Shown here one piece after another: positions 17,657-26,384 of a stretch of 64,000 bases of DNA; positions within the stretch are counted from its first letter, which is position 1; every line of letters begins with the position of its first letter. A model generated the notes under the pieces. It was not told the origin of the DNA. It worked only from the letters and a program-made list of their open reading frames with translations, and searched no databases. The stretch is from the NCBI GenBank assembly GCA_965238305.1, contig CBDEHK010000001.1:2170001-2234000 (forward strand). Direction: 5' to 3'. The DNA comes from CBDCGJ01 sp965238305 (lineage in GTDB: Bacteria; Pseudomonadota; Alphaproteobacteria; GCA-2731375). A program made the position numbers and the translations under genes.

Positions 17657-18085
17657 ATGGTCCAAATAGCTCTCACTTTTTTCACCGGTTTGATCTTTGG
17701 TTTGGGTCTGGCGGTGTCGCAAATGATCAATCCAGCTAAAGTCCAAGGATTCCTCGATTTGTTTGGCGATTGGGATCCAAGTTTGGCCTTTGTCATGGGT
17801 GGCGGGTTGGTGGTGACATTTTTCGGTTACCGATTTGTACTTCAGCGCGAACAACCGCTATTGGCAGGCAAGTTTGAGCTGCCGACAAAACATGATCTTG
17901 ATATTCGTTTGCTTGCTGGTGCCGCAACTTTTGGCGTTGGCTGGGGCCTCATCGGGTTCTGTCCAGGGCCGGCTTTATCCGCCCTATCGAGCGGTCGCTT
18001 GGACGTATTGATTTTTGTTGTAGCCATGGCTGCCGGTATGTTCGGTGTCGGTGTCATCGATAGCCCGAAACTGAAGCAGGCTTAA
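17657..18085 (+). CDS. YeeE/YedE family half-transporter (DUF6691, second half)
   Basis: A 142-aa membrane protein with about four hydrophobic segments and the conserved GFCPGPALSALSSG motif near the C-terminus. Such short partners are found directly after a first YeeE-like half gene, and the two are thought to make one transporter for sulfur compounds. The frame is open from 17513, but ATG 17657 lies 1 nt after the partner's stop and starts at the family N-terminus (VQIALTFFTGLIFGLGLAVSQM). Confidence 0.87.
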   Translation: MVQIALTFFTGLIFGLGLAVSQMINPAKVQGFLDLFGDWDPSLAFVMGGGLVVTFFGYRFVLQREQPLLAGKFELPTKHDLDIRLLAGAATFGVGWGLIGFCPGPALSALSSGRLDVLIFVVAMAAGMFGVGVIDSPKLKQA

Positions 18086-18088
18086 ACT

Positions 18089-19300
18089 TTGTTAAAAACG
18101 GTATGGCGGGAACCGGCGGTCTGGGGTCTGGCTGTGGCGGGGACAATTGTCTGGGCCGGCGTCTATTATCTTTTTGCGGCTTTGATCAGTCAGTGGGAAC
18201 AAGACCTGGGCTGGTCAAAAGCCGAACTTGCCGTCGCCTTTACCATTTGTTTGTTAGTTTCTGCCTGCGCGACACCGTTTGCCGGCCGTCTGATCGACAA
18301 GGGTTATGGCCGCGTGGTGCTTACCGGTGGCGCACTATTCGGCGGCCTGCTGCTGGCGCTGATGGCCTTTATCGAACAGCGTTGGCAGTTTATCGGCATC
18401 TGGGCCCTGCTGGGTGTCGCCAATGCCTGTTGTTTTTACGAACCCTGTTTTGCTTATGTCACGCATACCCGGGGACGTGAGGCAAAGGGGGCAATTACGC
18501 TTATAACGTTAGTGGCGGGATTTGCTGGCACCGTCGCCTTTCCCACCGCGAATATTTTAACTGAGCTTTATCACTGGCGGATCGCCGTCGGATTTTTCGC
18601 TACCATCATCATTCTAATCGCAGTACCGCTTTTTTGGTTCAGCGCGCGAGAGAAAGCGGCCGCCGTGGAAGTGTCGGAGCCCGCTACTAGCGAAATTTCT
18701 GGCGATGGCAAGGGCGCCCTACGGCTGGCCCTTGGGGGCAAAACCTTCTGGCTCATTGCCATGGCCTTCGCATTGTTGATGTTGAACCACTCAAGTTTGG
18801 TCACTCATTTTCTGCCGCTGTTGGACGAACGCGGCATCTCATTACAACTCGCCGTACTGGCGGCATCAATGTTTGGGCCGATGCAGGTGTTGGGCCGGAT
18901 CACCATGGTGCTGATTGAGCGTTGGGTATCCGTGCTGGTAATTTGCGGTGTTTCATTTGCCTGCTTGATCGTCTCCGGCATTGCCTTAATTTTTGCCGCG
19001 AATAATCCCCTGCTGATTTTCATGTTCGTCGTTTTTCAAGGCATCGGGGTCGGTGTTTCCAGTATCATGCGGCCGCTGGTGGTGGCAGAGCTGCTCGGCT
19101 ATCGTGGCTTTGGCGCAATATCCGGAATGGCCAGTTCGATTGCCCTGATCGCGACCGCCGCGGCGCCAACCTTAGCTGCAGCTATTTGGGTTTTCGGTGG
19201 CTACGACACAGTATTGCTGGTGATGCTGGTTTTCGCAGTTTTGTCGACCGGCATCTATTTCCTGGCCGTTGTAACTCGCCGCAGTTTCCCATTAAGTTAA
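18089..19300 (+). CDS. MFS transporter (monocarboxylate/oxalate-formate antiporter-like)
   Basis: A 403-aa major-facilitator protein with about twelve hydrophobic segments. It has the RxxDKGYGR-type loop between TM2 and TM3 (AGRLIDKGYGRVVL) and two six-helix halves. The start is TTG 18089, only 3 nt after the YeeE/YedE half-gene stop. The closest subgroup by eye is the OFA/MCT type, which carries organic acids, but the substrate cannot be set. Its 3' end overlaps the convergent MFS gene by 9 nt. Confidence 0.83.
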   Translation: MLKTVWREPAVWGLAVAGTIVWAGVYYLFAALISQWEQDLGWSKAELAVAFTICLLVSACATPFAGRLIDKGYGRVVLTGGALFGGLLLALMAFIEQRWQFIGIWALLGVANACCFYEPCFAYVTHTRGREAKGAITLITLVAGFAGTVAFPTANILTELYHWRIAVGFFATIIILIAVPLFWFSAREKAAAVEVSEPATSEISGDGKGALRLALGGKTFWLIAMAFALLMLNHSSLVTHFLPLLDERGISLQLAVLAASMFGPMQVLGRITMVLIERWVSVLVICGVSFACLIVSGIALIFAANNPLLIFMFVVFQGIGVGVSSIMRPLVVAELLGYRGFGAISGMASSIALIATAAAPTLAAAIWVFGGYDTVLLVMLVFAVLSTGIYFLAVVTRRSFPLS

Positions 19301-20725
19301 GCTTGTTTGCCCTGGTTCCCACTTCCGGGTTAACCAGGCAATGCGCATCCCAAGCGCCAAAACGACCAGGGCCGGAATGATGCAAAATCCATAAAGTGTC
19401 TGCATGGTCGCAGTTACCGTAGTAACGGAGATGCCGTCAGAAATTCCCGCCATATTCGAGAGGATGCCGGCAATCGCGGCGCCAAAGGCAACGCCAATAG
19501 ATTGCATGGTTGGCACGGCGCTGGACGTCGTTGCTTCTTCGCCGGGTCTGGCCAGGGTCATGGCCCGATTGCTGATATGGGAGAAACTTTGCCCAATGCC
19601 AAGCCCAGTCAAGAATATACAGGCAATCAAGCCCCACAAAGGTCCCGAGACGACAAACATCGATTGTCCGACAATTCCTGCAAGCAGGCAGAACGGCCCA
19701 GTGACAATTAGAATACGTTGTAGGCGAATATTTACACCTGACGTGATGAATGCTGCCGAAGACCAGCCGAAGGCCATCGAGGCGGAGACATAACCGGCAA
19801 ATGCAGGTGGTACATTGTGCAGTTGTTGCGCCGCCAACGGCATAAAGATCGAGACTGGCGTGTATGAAACCGACAACAGAAAGAAAATCCAATAGGTGAC
19901 ACCGACTGGATGATTGAGCGAGGCCGGTTTGGTTGGAAAAAGTTTGATCGCGGCACCATGGTCGCGCCAGAAGAAAAAGCACATGCCGAGGACAGAAGCG
20001 AGGATAAAGCCCAATCGCCAGATGTTTTCTTCGAACTGACTAGCTAAAGTCGCGGTGAAAATGGCCGCACCTAAATAGAACAGACGGCGCCACGGCAAAA
20101 CGAAGGTGCCGCCCTTGCGGTGATCGTTGTCGATACCCTTCCAGATCAATAGCGCCAGCGACAAAAAAATCGGCACGGTCAGCCAATAGACGCCACGCCA
20201 AAAATCGTTCTGGGCAAAACTACCGCCCAGGATTGGTCCCAGTAACGCCGCTGCGCCCCACACAACAGAAACGAGCGCAAACATATAGGGTCGCAAAGTA
20301 TCGGCAAAAAACATCCGGATCATCGAATAGGAAAGTGACATCAGCAAGCCACCACCCAAACCTTGACAGGCGCGGCCAACAAGAAAAACGCCCATATCCG
20401 GCGCGTTGGCGCAGATCAGCGAGCCGACAAGATACAAGCCGGCGGCGATGATCGGCCCGCGTTTTAGCCCTTGATGAGTGCCAACGACACCGGCGCTGGC
20501 GGCCCCCATAATTGAGAAGACTAAATAGATCGCCGAGGGCCAGGCATAGAACGCCGCCCCACCAATATCCGCCACGATGGACGGCAGAATAGTCGAAACG
20601 ATGAACATATCCATCGCCTGCAGGCTGATGCCCAGCATGACCAAGATCACATGCGCTAAAGTCTGGCCCCGCGCCAGTGCCCCCCATCCGGGTTTCTCCG
20701 GCGCCGGACTGGCAGGGTCGGTCAT
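19292..20725 (-). CDS. MFS transporter, DHA2/EmrB-like (14-TM)
   Basis: A 477-aa major-facilitator exporter whose length and hydrophobic pattern fit the 14-TM drug:H+ antiporter-2 group. The N-terminal segment (MFIVSTILPSIVADIGG) matches the family's first helix (D-x-TIVNVALP type), and GLGGGLLMSLSY matches motif C. It starts at 20725, overlapping the stop of the upstream LLM oxidoreductase gene by 4 nt, so the two are translationally coupled. An exporter paired with a flavin monooxygenase suggests efflux of the oxidised product or of the toxic substrate. Confidence 0.85.
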   Translation of the reverse strand: MTDPASPAPEKPGWGALARGQTLAHVILVMLGISLQAMDMFIVSTILPSIVADIGGAAFYAWPSAIYLVFSIMGAASAGVVGTHQGLKRGPIIAAGLYLVGSLICANAPDMGVFLVGRACQGLGGGLLMSLSYSMIRMFFADTLRPYMFALVSVVWGAAALLGPILGGSFAQNDFWRGVYWLTVPIFLSLALLIWKGIDNDHRKGGTFVLPWRRLFYLGAAIFTATLASQFEENIWRLGFILASVLGMCFFFWRDHGAAIKLFPTKPASLNHPVGVTYWIFFLLSVSYTPVSIFMPLAAQQLHNVPPAFAGYVSASMAFGWSSAAFITSGVNIRLQRILIVTGPFCLLAGIVGQSMFVVSGPLWGLIACIFLTGLGIGQSFSHISNRAMTLARPGEEATTSSAVPTMQSIGVAFGAAIAGILSNMAGISDGISVTTVTATMQTLYGFCIIPALVVLALGMRIAWLTRKWEPGQTSLT

Positions 20726-21831
20726 GCAGCATCCACGGTGTCGTTAGTCATAACAGTCGTGTCGACAGAAATATTTTTGATCCGCGGCATCACTTTCTCG
20801 GCAAAGGTGCGCATATTCTGTTTCGCCATATCGAACGGCATACCGCCATAGGAAAAAGCACAAATCAGGCCGGCGCTATCGGTCATTCGTTGATAGTCAA
20901 TCAGCCGTTCCGTCACCTGATCGGGGGTACCCCAGACTTGCAGGTCAGCCAGAAAATCAACAAAGCTGTCGATGCCATGTTTATTGATATTCTTCGACAA
21001 GCCGCCGTAATATTCATAACCTTTGATATCGGCCAGCCCTTCATTGTGAAATTCATAATGGTCTAGCGCCGAACGGCTGTAGCGGCGAATATATTGTTTG
21101 TGCATGTCATTCGCGACTTCTTCGTCTTCATGGCAGGCGATGAAACTGACCAATAACGGTTTTGGCGCTGCCGCACCATCATGCATTTCAGCATATATTT
21201 CTCGATAAGCGTTAAGTTCAGCCATCGTTTTGTCCCAGGGCTTCTGTGCGATGATCATCACACCGATACCTAGGCGGGCCATGATACGGGAAGATTCCGG
21301 CGAAACAGCAGAGGCGTAGAAGCGGCCATTGAAACTTTTGAAGGGCGCAGGTTTTATCCGAATTTTTGGTTGCTGATAGAATTTACCGTCATATTCGATT
21401 TCCCCGGTTTCTAAGCCCTGCAACACCGCTTCTGCATATTCGATGAAGCGTTCCCGGCTTTCGCCCATTTTGACCCGGAAACCTTCAAATTCGATCCGAC
21501 CCAACCCTCGGCCAACGCCGATGATGGCGCGCCCGTCAGAGACGTGATCGAGCACCGCTATTTCTTCCGCCACCCGCACCGGATCATGCCACGGCAGCAC
21601 CATGACCATGGAACCAAGGCCGGCATGTTCGGTCCGCCCGGCCATATAGGTCAGGAACTGCAAGGGATTAGGGCACATGGTATAATCGTCGAAATGATGT
21701 TCCGCCGTCCAGATCGATTGGAAGCCCAATGGTTCCGCCATATCGGCCATCGACAGTTCATGTTGGTAGACTTCCCGGTCTGTGTGCTGTCCGGTTAAGT
21801 TCTGAAAAAAAGTCGTCATCCCCACATGCAT
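20722..21831 (-). CDS. LLM-class flavin-dependent monooxygenase
   Basis: A 369-aa bacterial-luciferase-like monooxygenase. Signatures are IWTAEHHFDDYTMCPNPL near residue 40, GMVLPWHDPVRVAEEIAVLDHVSDGR and GVGRGL. These enzymes use reduced FMN, supplied by a separate reductase, to oxidise a substrate. ATG 21831 follows GAGGAG. It forms a two-gene leftward unit with the MFS exporter gene and is divergent from the nitronate-monooxygenase-like gene. Confidence 0.87.
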   Translation of the reverse strand: MHVGMTTFFQNLTGQHTDREVYQHELSMADMAEPLGFQSIWTAEHHFDDYTMCPNPLQFLTYMAGRTEHAGLGSMVMVLPWHDPVRVAEEIAVLDHVSDGRAIIGVGRGLGRIEFEGFRVKMGESRERFIEYAEAVLQGLETGEIEYDGKFYQQPKIRIKPAPFKSFNGRFYASAVSPESSRIMARLGIGVMIIAQKPWDKTMAELNAYREIYAEMHDGAAAPKPLLVSFIACHEDEEVANDMHKQYIRRYSRSALDHYEFHNEGLADIKGYEYYGGLSKNINKHGIDSFVDFLADLQVWGTPDQVTERLIDYQRMTDSAGLICAFSYGGMPFDMAKQNMRTFAEKVMPRIKNISVDTTVMTNDTVDAA

Positions 21832-21974
21832 TGTCGCTTCTCCTCGCGCTCAGCTAAAAATTCGCAGCTGATTAGAGCAGCGGTCGGACGGATTGTCCAG
21901 CAAGGGGGCTTGCGTTCAACAGTCCCTCTCTGTCATTGTCCGGTTCACATTCTGAACCAATTGAAAGCGAATTG

Positions 21975-22910
21975 ATGAACCGAGTTTTAGAGCATATTGG
22001 CGGTAAATATCCGATCATTCAGGCTCCAATGGGATGGATTGCCCGCTCGCAACTGGCGTCTGCCGTGTGTAACGCCGGCGGTCTGGGGGTGATTGAAACT
22101 TCCTCTCGAGAAACAGAAAATTGCATCGCTGAGATTGAAAAGATGCCGGGATTGACGGACAATCCGTTCGGCGTCAATTTGCCGATCATGTTCCTGCAGG
22201 ATCGCAATATGCTGGATTACATCTGCAATTCAGGGGTCAAGTTTGTCACCACCTCCGCCGGTAATCCACAAAAGTTTGTCGCGCCTCTAAAAGATGCCGG
22301 CATTGTCGTCTATCACGCCGTGCCGACAGTAAAGGCGGCGTTGAAAGCCGCAGGTTGCGGTGTCGACGGCCTGGTTGTCGAAGGCACAGAGGGCGGTGGT
22401 TTCAAAAATCCGGAAGAAGTGACGACCCTGGTCTTGCTGCAGGCAATCCGGCGGCAAACCAATATCCCGATGATTGCCGCCGGCGGTATTGCTGACGGGA
22501 AGTGCATGGCGGCGGCTTTCGCTGCCGGTGCCGAGGGCGTGCAAATGGGAACCCGTTTCGTCTCCAGCCTGGAAAGTCCGGTGCATCAGAATTACAAACA
22601 AGCAATCCTGGATGCCAGCGATGTCGATACCCTGGTGTTGAACAAAAAATCGACGCCGTGCATCCGGGCGCTGCGCACCAACCACACAGAAGAAATTTTT
22701 GAAGAAGGATTGATGCCGGCGGATACCTTCGCCCGCGTCCGTGATCTTTATTTTGGTGGTGAGATGGAGGTCAGTGTCGGCCTTGCCGGGCAGTCGTGTA
22801 GTCTAATTGATGAGGTGAAGCCGGTGGCGGAAATTATCGATACCATGGTGGCAGAGTTTTTTGAAACCGCAGCAATATTCGGCCGGATGGCTGAAGCTCG
22901 CGCATTCTAG
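21975..22910 (+). CDS. Nitronate monooxygenase-like FMN enzyme (2-nitropropane dioxygenase family)
   Basis: A 311-aa TIM-barrel FMN protein. It carries PIIQAPMGWIA at the N-terminus, VVEGTEGGGF, and the phosphate-binding pair AAGGIADGKCMAAAFAAGAEGVQMGTRF. The family oxidises nitronates or alkyl nitro compounds, and some members are enoyl reductases (FabK-like). The frame is open from 21936, but the family start is ATG 21975. It is followed 13 nt later by an LLM oxidoreductase gene on the same strand. Confidence 0.85.
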   Translation: MNRVLEHIGGKYPIIQAPMGWIARSQLASAVCNAGGLGVIETSSRETENCIAEIEKMPGLTDNPFGVNLPIMFLQDRNMLDYICNSGVKFVTTSAGNPQKFVAPLKDAGIVVYHAVPTVKAALKAAGCGVDGLVVEGTEGGGFKNPEEVTTLVLLQAIRRQTNIPMIAAGGIADGKCMAAAFAAGAEGVQMGTRFVSSLESPVHQNYKQAILDASDVDTLVLNKKSTPCIRALRTNHTEEIFEEGLMPADTFARVRDLYFGGEMEVSVGLAGQSCSLIDEVKPVAEIIDTMVAEFFETAAIFGRMAEARAF

Positions 22911-22923
22911 CAAAGGAAGAATA

Positions 22924-23781
22924 ATGAAATTTGGTCTTATCCCGGTAAATGTTGGTATCGAAGCGCCGGAACATGTAATCGGCACGGCACAATTGGCAGA
23001 AGCCGGTGGTTTCGAAAGTGTTTGGACCTTCGAACATGCCATCGTACCGCTCGATTATCAGTCGAAATATCCCTATAGCCCAAACGGCAAAATGGGCGCG
23101 GCGCCGGAAACCAACTTTGTCGATCCCCTGATCGCGCTGACGGCGGTGGCCATGCATACCAAGACCATTCGCCTGGGAACTGGTGTCAACATCGTCTCAC
23201 AAACCAACCCTTTGATGCTGGCGAAGCAGGCGGCAAGTCTGGATTTCATGTCCGGCGGTCGTTTCATGCTTGGTGCTGGCATCGGCTGGCTGAAGGAAGA
23301 ATTCGAAGCCATGGGCACGCCCTTTGAACGCCACGGTGCCCGCTTCGACGATTATATGGTTGCGATGAAAAAGATTTGGTCGGGCGACGTTGTTGAACAC
23401 GCTTCGGATTTCCTCAATTGGCACGGCTTCAAAAGTTATCCGCTGCCAGCGCAAAGGCCGGGTGTGCCAGTGATAATCGGCGGCCATACTGGCAAAGTTT
23501 TTGAACGCGTAGCCGCCCATGGCGACGGTTGGTTCATTCCATTAGCCGATCCTCAGGAACTTGTCGCCTCGTTGGAGAAATTGAAAGCCGCCTGTGTTGC
23601 GATCGAACGCGATTACGATACCGTCGAGCTAACCAGTTTTTGGAGCCCGAAAACCGGACCGGAATCCTTGAAGGTATTGGAAGATCTCGGCATCGAACGC
23701 GTCGTCTCCTTCATCGGTAGCTTAGGTGATAATCCGGTCGATGGGATTAAGGAGTTCGCCGACAGCTATATCAAAAGCTGA
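22924..23781 (+). CDS. LLM-class F420/FMN-dependent oxidoreductase
   Basis: A 285-aa luciferase-like oxidoreductase of the TIGR03619-type group. Signatures are ESVWTFEHAIVP, RLGTGVNIVSQTNPLMLAKQAASLDFMSGGRF, GAGIGWLKEEF and PVIIGGHTGKVFERVAAHGDGW. ATG 22924 has AGGAAG 8 nt upstream. The group often takes F420 in actinobacteria, but many proteobacterial members probably use FMN. It lies between the nitronate-monooxygenase-like gene and the candidate selenocysteine GST, and another LLM of the same group follows, so the cluster looks like one redox pathway. Confidence 0.87.
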   Translation: MKFGLIPVNVGIEAPEHVIGTAQLAEAGGFESVWTFEHAIVPLDYQSKYPYSPNGKMGAAPETNFVDPLIALTAVAMHTKTIRLGTGVNIVSQTNPLMLAKQAASLDFMSGGRFMLGAGIGWLKEEFEAMGTPFERHGARFDDYMVAMKKIWSGDVVEHASDFLNWHGFKSYPLPAQRPGVPVIIGGHTGKVFERVAAHGDGWFIPLADPQELVASLEKLKAACVAIERDYDTVELTSFWSPKTGPESLKVLEDLGIERVVSFIGSLGDNPVDGIKEFADSYIKS

Positions 23782-23873
23782 ACGGGGTCCACGCCGGTCG
23801 CGATGATTGTATTTTGACCGGGTGTGCGGATTATCGTATATTCAAGATAGTTAACTGAAATGGGAAAAACACA

Positions 23874-24569
23874 ATGGCCGATAAATATCATCTGATTAGT
23901 TCGGTGACTTGACCCTGGGTACAGCGCGCCGTGATTACTTTGCGTGCAAAAAACCTGGGCTTCAAAGTCACCTATATCGATCTTTCTGACAAACCGGACT
24001 GGTTCTTGGAAATTTCGCCGCACGGTAAAGTGCCGGTTCTCCATGTTGACAATCAGACTTTGTTTGAATCGAACGCGATCGCTGAATTCCTTGACGAAAT
24101 GGAAACGCCGCATTTGCATCCGAACGATCCAGTTAAACGCGCCCGCAATCGGGCCTGGACTGATTTTGTCCCTGACTTCGCCAAGGGCATCAACGCCTAT
24201 TATACCAAAAGCCGAGAAGAATTTGATGCAAAAGTCGAAGGCGCGCCAAAAGTGCTGCAGAAACTTGAAACGGCATTGGCAGAAGAACGCGGCAATGATG
24301 GCCCATATTTTAATGGTCCGACCATGTGTTTGGTAGATGCGGCTTATGCACCCTTCCTGCAACGCTTCCTAATGGTGGAACAGTTTGCTCAAACCGGATT
24401 GTTGGGGGACTTTCCCCGGGTCAAAGCATGGGCCGAAGCATTGGCGGCCAGCAAAATAGTCAACGGCTCCGTGCATGAAAGTTTTAGCGACACCTTTTAC
24501 GGCAATCTGAAGAAACGTGGTTTTTATGTCGGCCAGTTGATTGAAGGGACCAACGCAGCGGCGGAATAA
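23874..24569 (+). CDS. Candidate selenocysteine-containing glutathione S-transferase (in-frame UGA)
   Basis: A GST of 231 residues if TGA 23910-23912 is read as selenocysteine. From ATG 23874 the frame reads MADKYHLISSVT, then TGA, then PWVQRAVITLRAKN, and stays open to 24569. Related omega/beta-like GSTs have Cys at exactly this place (CP[YW]VQRA), as the catalytic residue that meets glutathione. The thioredoxin-fold half continues with ISPHGKVPVLHVDNQTLFESNAIAEFLDEM, so beta-1 and the active site would be lost if translation began at the GTG 23931. A hairpin fitting the bacterial SECIS pattern follows the TGA. A point mutation or read error from TGC/TGT is the alternative. Confidence 0.8.
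23910..23956 (+). promoter_or_regulatory. Putative bacterial SECIS element with Sec UGA
   Basis: The UGA at 23910-23912 is followed 11 nt later by GCGCGC (23924-23929), which pairs with GCGTGC (23942-23947). This gives six pairs, one of them G-U, closing a 12-nt loop. The loop starts 18 nt after the UGA and has G as its second base. GGGT (23917-23920) can pair with ACCT (23953-23956) as a lower stem. The published bacterial SECIS pattern asks for a loop 16-37 nt from the UGA with a G in its first two bases. Pairing was done by eye. Confidence 0.6.
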
Positions 24570-24680
24570 CAGGTTTCGAATTCCAGCGCAGTGTGGCCAC
24601 CGACCGAGTACTTTTGGTGGACAGGGAAGCTTTGCGCCGATCTAATATCAATTGAAATTTTAACAACTGGAGTTTGCGTT

Positions 24681-25517
24681 ATGCAAATCGGCGTCTTTAT
24701 ATTCGACACGGACTTTTCCATTGATATCAGTATTTTAGCGCGAGGATTAGAAGATCGCGGCTTCGAATCCTTGTTTGTGCCGGAGCATACCCACATTCCA
24801 GCCAGCCGACAGACGCCGTGGCCCGGCAAGGCTGACTTGCCGAAGGAATATTGGCACACCCATGATCCTTTCGTTTCCTTGTCGTTTGCCGCGGCGGCGA
24901 CACAACGCCTGAAAGTCGGGACCGGAATCAGTCTGTTGGCCCAGCGTGATCCTTTTGTGACTGCAAAATCGGTGGCAAGTCTCGATCTATTGTCCAATGG
25001 TCGTTTTGTCTTCGGTCTTGGCGGCGGTTGGAATGTCGAAGAAATGAACGATCACGGCACCGATTATAAAGAACGCTTCGCGATCTTGCGCGAACGAGTT
25101 CTGGCGATGAAACAATTATGGACCGAGGAAGAGGCGGAATTTCACGGCGATCATGTGAATTTTGACAAGTCTTGGGCCTATCCGAAGCCGGTGCAGAAGC
25201 CGCATCCGCCGATCATTTTGGGCGGCGAGACCGACTATACCCTGCGTCGCGTCGTTGACTATTGCGACGGCTGGTTGCCGCGCGGACGTCACGGTTTCGA
25301 CGCCGCCGAAAGTATGGCCCGCTTGCGGGCGATGGCGGATGAAGCCGGTCGCAATATGTCGACCCTCAGCGTCAGCGTTTTTGGCGCGCCGCCGGACCGT
25401 GCGATCCTTGATAGTTATGAAGCCGCCGGCGTTTCCCGCGCCTTAATCGCCTTGCCGTCCGGAAACCAAGACGAAGTGCTGACTTTGCTCGACCAGCATG
25501 CAAAATTGCTCGGCTAA
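24681..25517 (+). CDS. LLM-class F420/FMN-dependent oxidoreductase
   Basis: A 278-aa luciferase-like oxidoreductase, paralogous to the one at 22924. Signatures are FESLFVPEHTHIP, KVGTGISLLAQRDPFVTAKSVASLDLLSNGRF, GLGGGWNVEEMNDHG and PIILGGETDYTLRRVVDYCDGW. ATG 24681 has GGAG upstream. The long in-frame extension to 24591 is not conserved in the family. It follows the candidate selenocysteine GST by about 110 nt. Substrate unknown. Confidence 0.87.
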   Translation: MQIGVFIFDTDFSIDISILARGLEDRGFESLFVPEHTHIPASRQTPWPGKADLPKEYWHTHDPFVSLSFAAAATQRLKVGTGISLLAQRDPFVTAKSVASLDLLSNGRFVFGLGGGWNVEEMNDHGTDYKERFAILRERVLAMKQLWTEEEAEFHGDHVNFDKSWAYPKPVQKPHPPIILGGETDYTLRRVVDYCDGWLPRGRHGFDAAESMARLRAMADEAGRNMSTLSVSVFGAPPDRAILDSYEAAGVSRALIALPSGNQDEVLTLLDQHAKLLG

Positions 25518-25549
25518 AAAAGAGAAACCGGCGCCCATTCAGGCGCCGG
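25511..25549 (-). terminator. Rho-independent terminator for the DUF2852 gene
   Basis: CCGGCGCC (25528-25535) and GGCGCCGG (25542-25549) form a perfect 8-bp stem with a 6-nt loop. On the minus strand this is followed by TTTCTCTTTTTT. It ends the leftward gene that stops at 25576 and could also slow transcription from the convergent LLM gene. Confidence 0.75.
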
Positions 25550-25575
25550 CACTCGCTCAGCAATATTGTTTGCAC

Positions 25576-26031
25576 CTAGCTTTTGGTTTCTGGTGCCTCC
25601 GGTTCGTCGTCAATCTCGGTGACGTCTGTGATATCTTCCGCTTTGTCGGGTCGATTTTTCCGATCCGTCATAAATTGATCGAATTCGGTTTTGTCCTTGG
25701 CCATCCGTAACTGTTCCAGATAGTCGTGGAAGTCTTTTTGTTCGTCTTCCAGCCGGCGCAACGTTTCTTCTTTATATTCATCGAAGGCGAGATTACCGCT
25801 TGACCGTCCGCCGCCGTTTTTGCGGCGATGGCGATGACGTTTGTGCTCGGTATTCCACCAGCGCCCCTGGCCACCATGTTTTGTGTAATATTTAGAACAT
25901 CCCATGCGTCCACTCCATATCATATAGAACAAAATGGCGAGACCAATGGGCCAGAAAACGATGAAACCGAGGATCATCACGCCGATCCAGGCCGGCTTGC
26001 CATATTCGTCGAGTTTTGCTGCCACTTCCAT
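25576..26031 (-). CDS. DUF2852 family membrane protein
   Basis: A 151-aa protein with one clear hydrophobic segment (about residues 15-38, IGVMILGFIVFWPIGLAILFYMIW), a basic stretch (HKRHRHRRKNGGG), and a C-terminal helical region (DEYKEETLRRLEDEQKDFHDYLEQLRMAKDKTEFDQFM). This is the usual DUF2852 layout found across alphaproteobacteria. No function is established to my knowledge. ATG 26031 has AGAGG upstream, and the extension to 26109 is not conserved. A strong terminator follows the gene. Confidence 0.82.
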   Translation of the reverse strand: MEVAAKLDEYGKPAWIGVMILGFIVFWPIGLAILFYMIWSGRMGCSKYYTKHGGQGRWWNTEHKRHRHRRKNGGGRSSGNLAFDEYKEETLRRLEDEQKDFHDYLEQLRMAKDKTEFDQFMTDRKNRPDKAEDITDVTEIDDEPEAPETKS

Positions 26032-26384
26032 TGCTGCCTCTTCATGTTGTCGGTTAATGTAAATGTAAGTAACATTAACATAGGTAGGCAAGCAGGTCCA
26101 GAACTTCAAGGGCCATCGGAAAATTAATTTTGTGTCTCCGGACTAGTCAAGTCCCCTACTTACTCCGACCCGTTATTCCAAAAAATATTTAATAGTTAGG
26201 AATAATGGGTCGGAGTAAGTAAGAGAAGAAAGGAGCGTAGTCGAATAATTTCTATCCTGGAAGTATCATTCGCCGTAGGAAATACTTGATCCCGATGGCC
26301 TTTTTCGCCGACACTTTGATTTGATCCGCGCTACCCGACCTACGTGATAAGCGTATAGTTTGGGAGACAATAAAGGCATTATGG
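26032..26384. other. 353-nt intergenic region holding palindromic repeat copy 1
   Basis: There is no convincing gene here. The region holds repeat copy 1 (26156-26223), the upstream region of the DUF2852 gene and the presumed promoter region of the secreted unknown protein at 26385. Nothing else stands out. Confidence 0.5.
26156..26223. repeat. Palindromic repeat family, copy 1
   Basis: The inverted repeat has 22-nt arms at 26158-26179 and 26199-26220. They share the core ACTTACTCCGACCCG, with one G-T mismatch, around a 19-nt A/T-rich loop. The same element occurs at 26952-27024 and 35748-35815. No ORF lies inside. Copies 1 and 2 bracket the gene at 26385. Confidence 0.85.
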
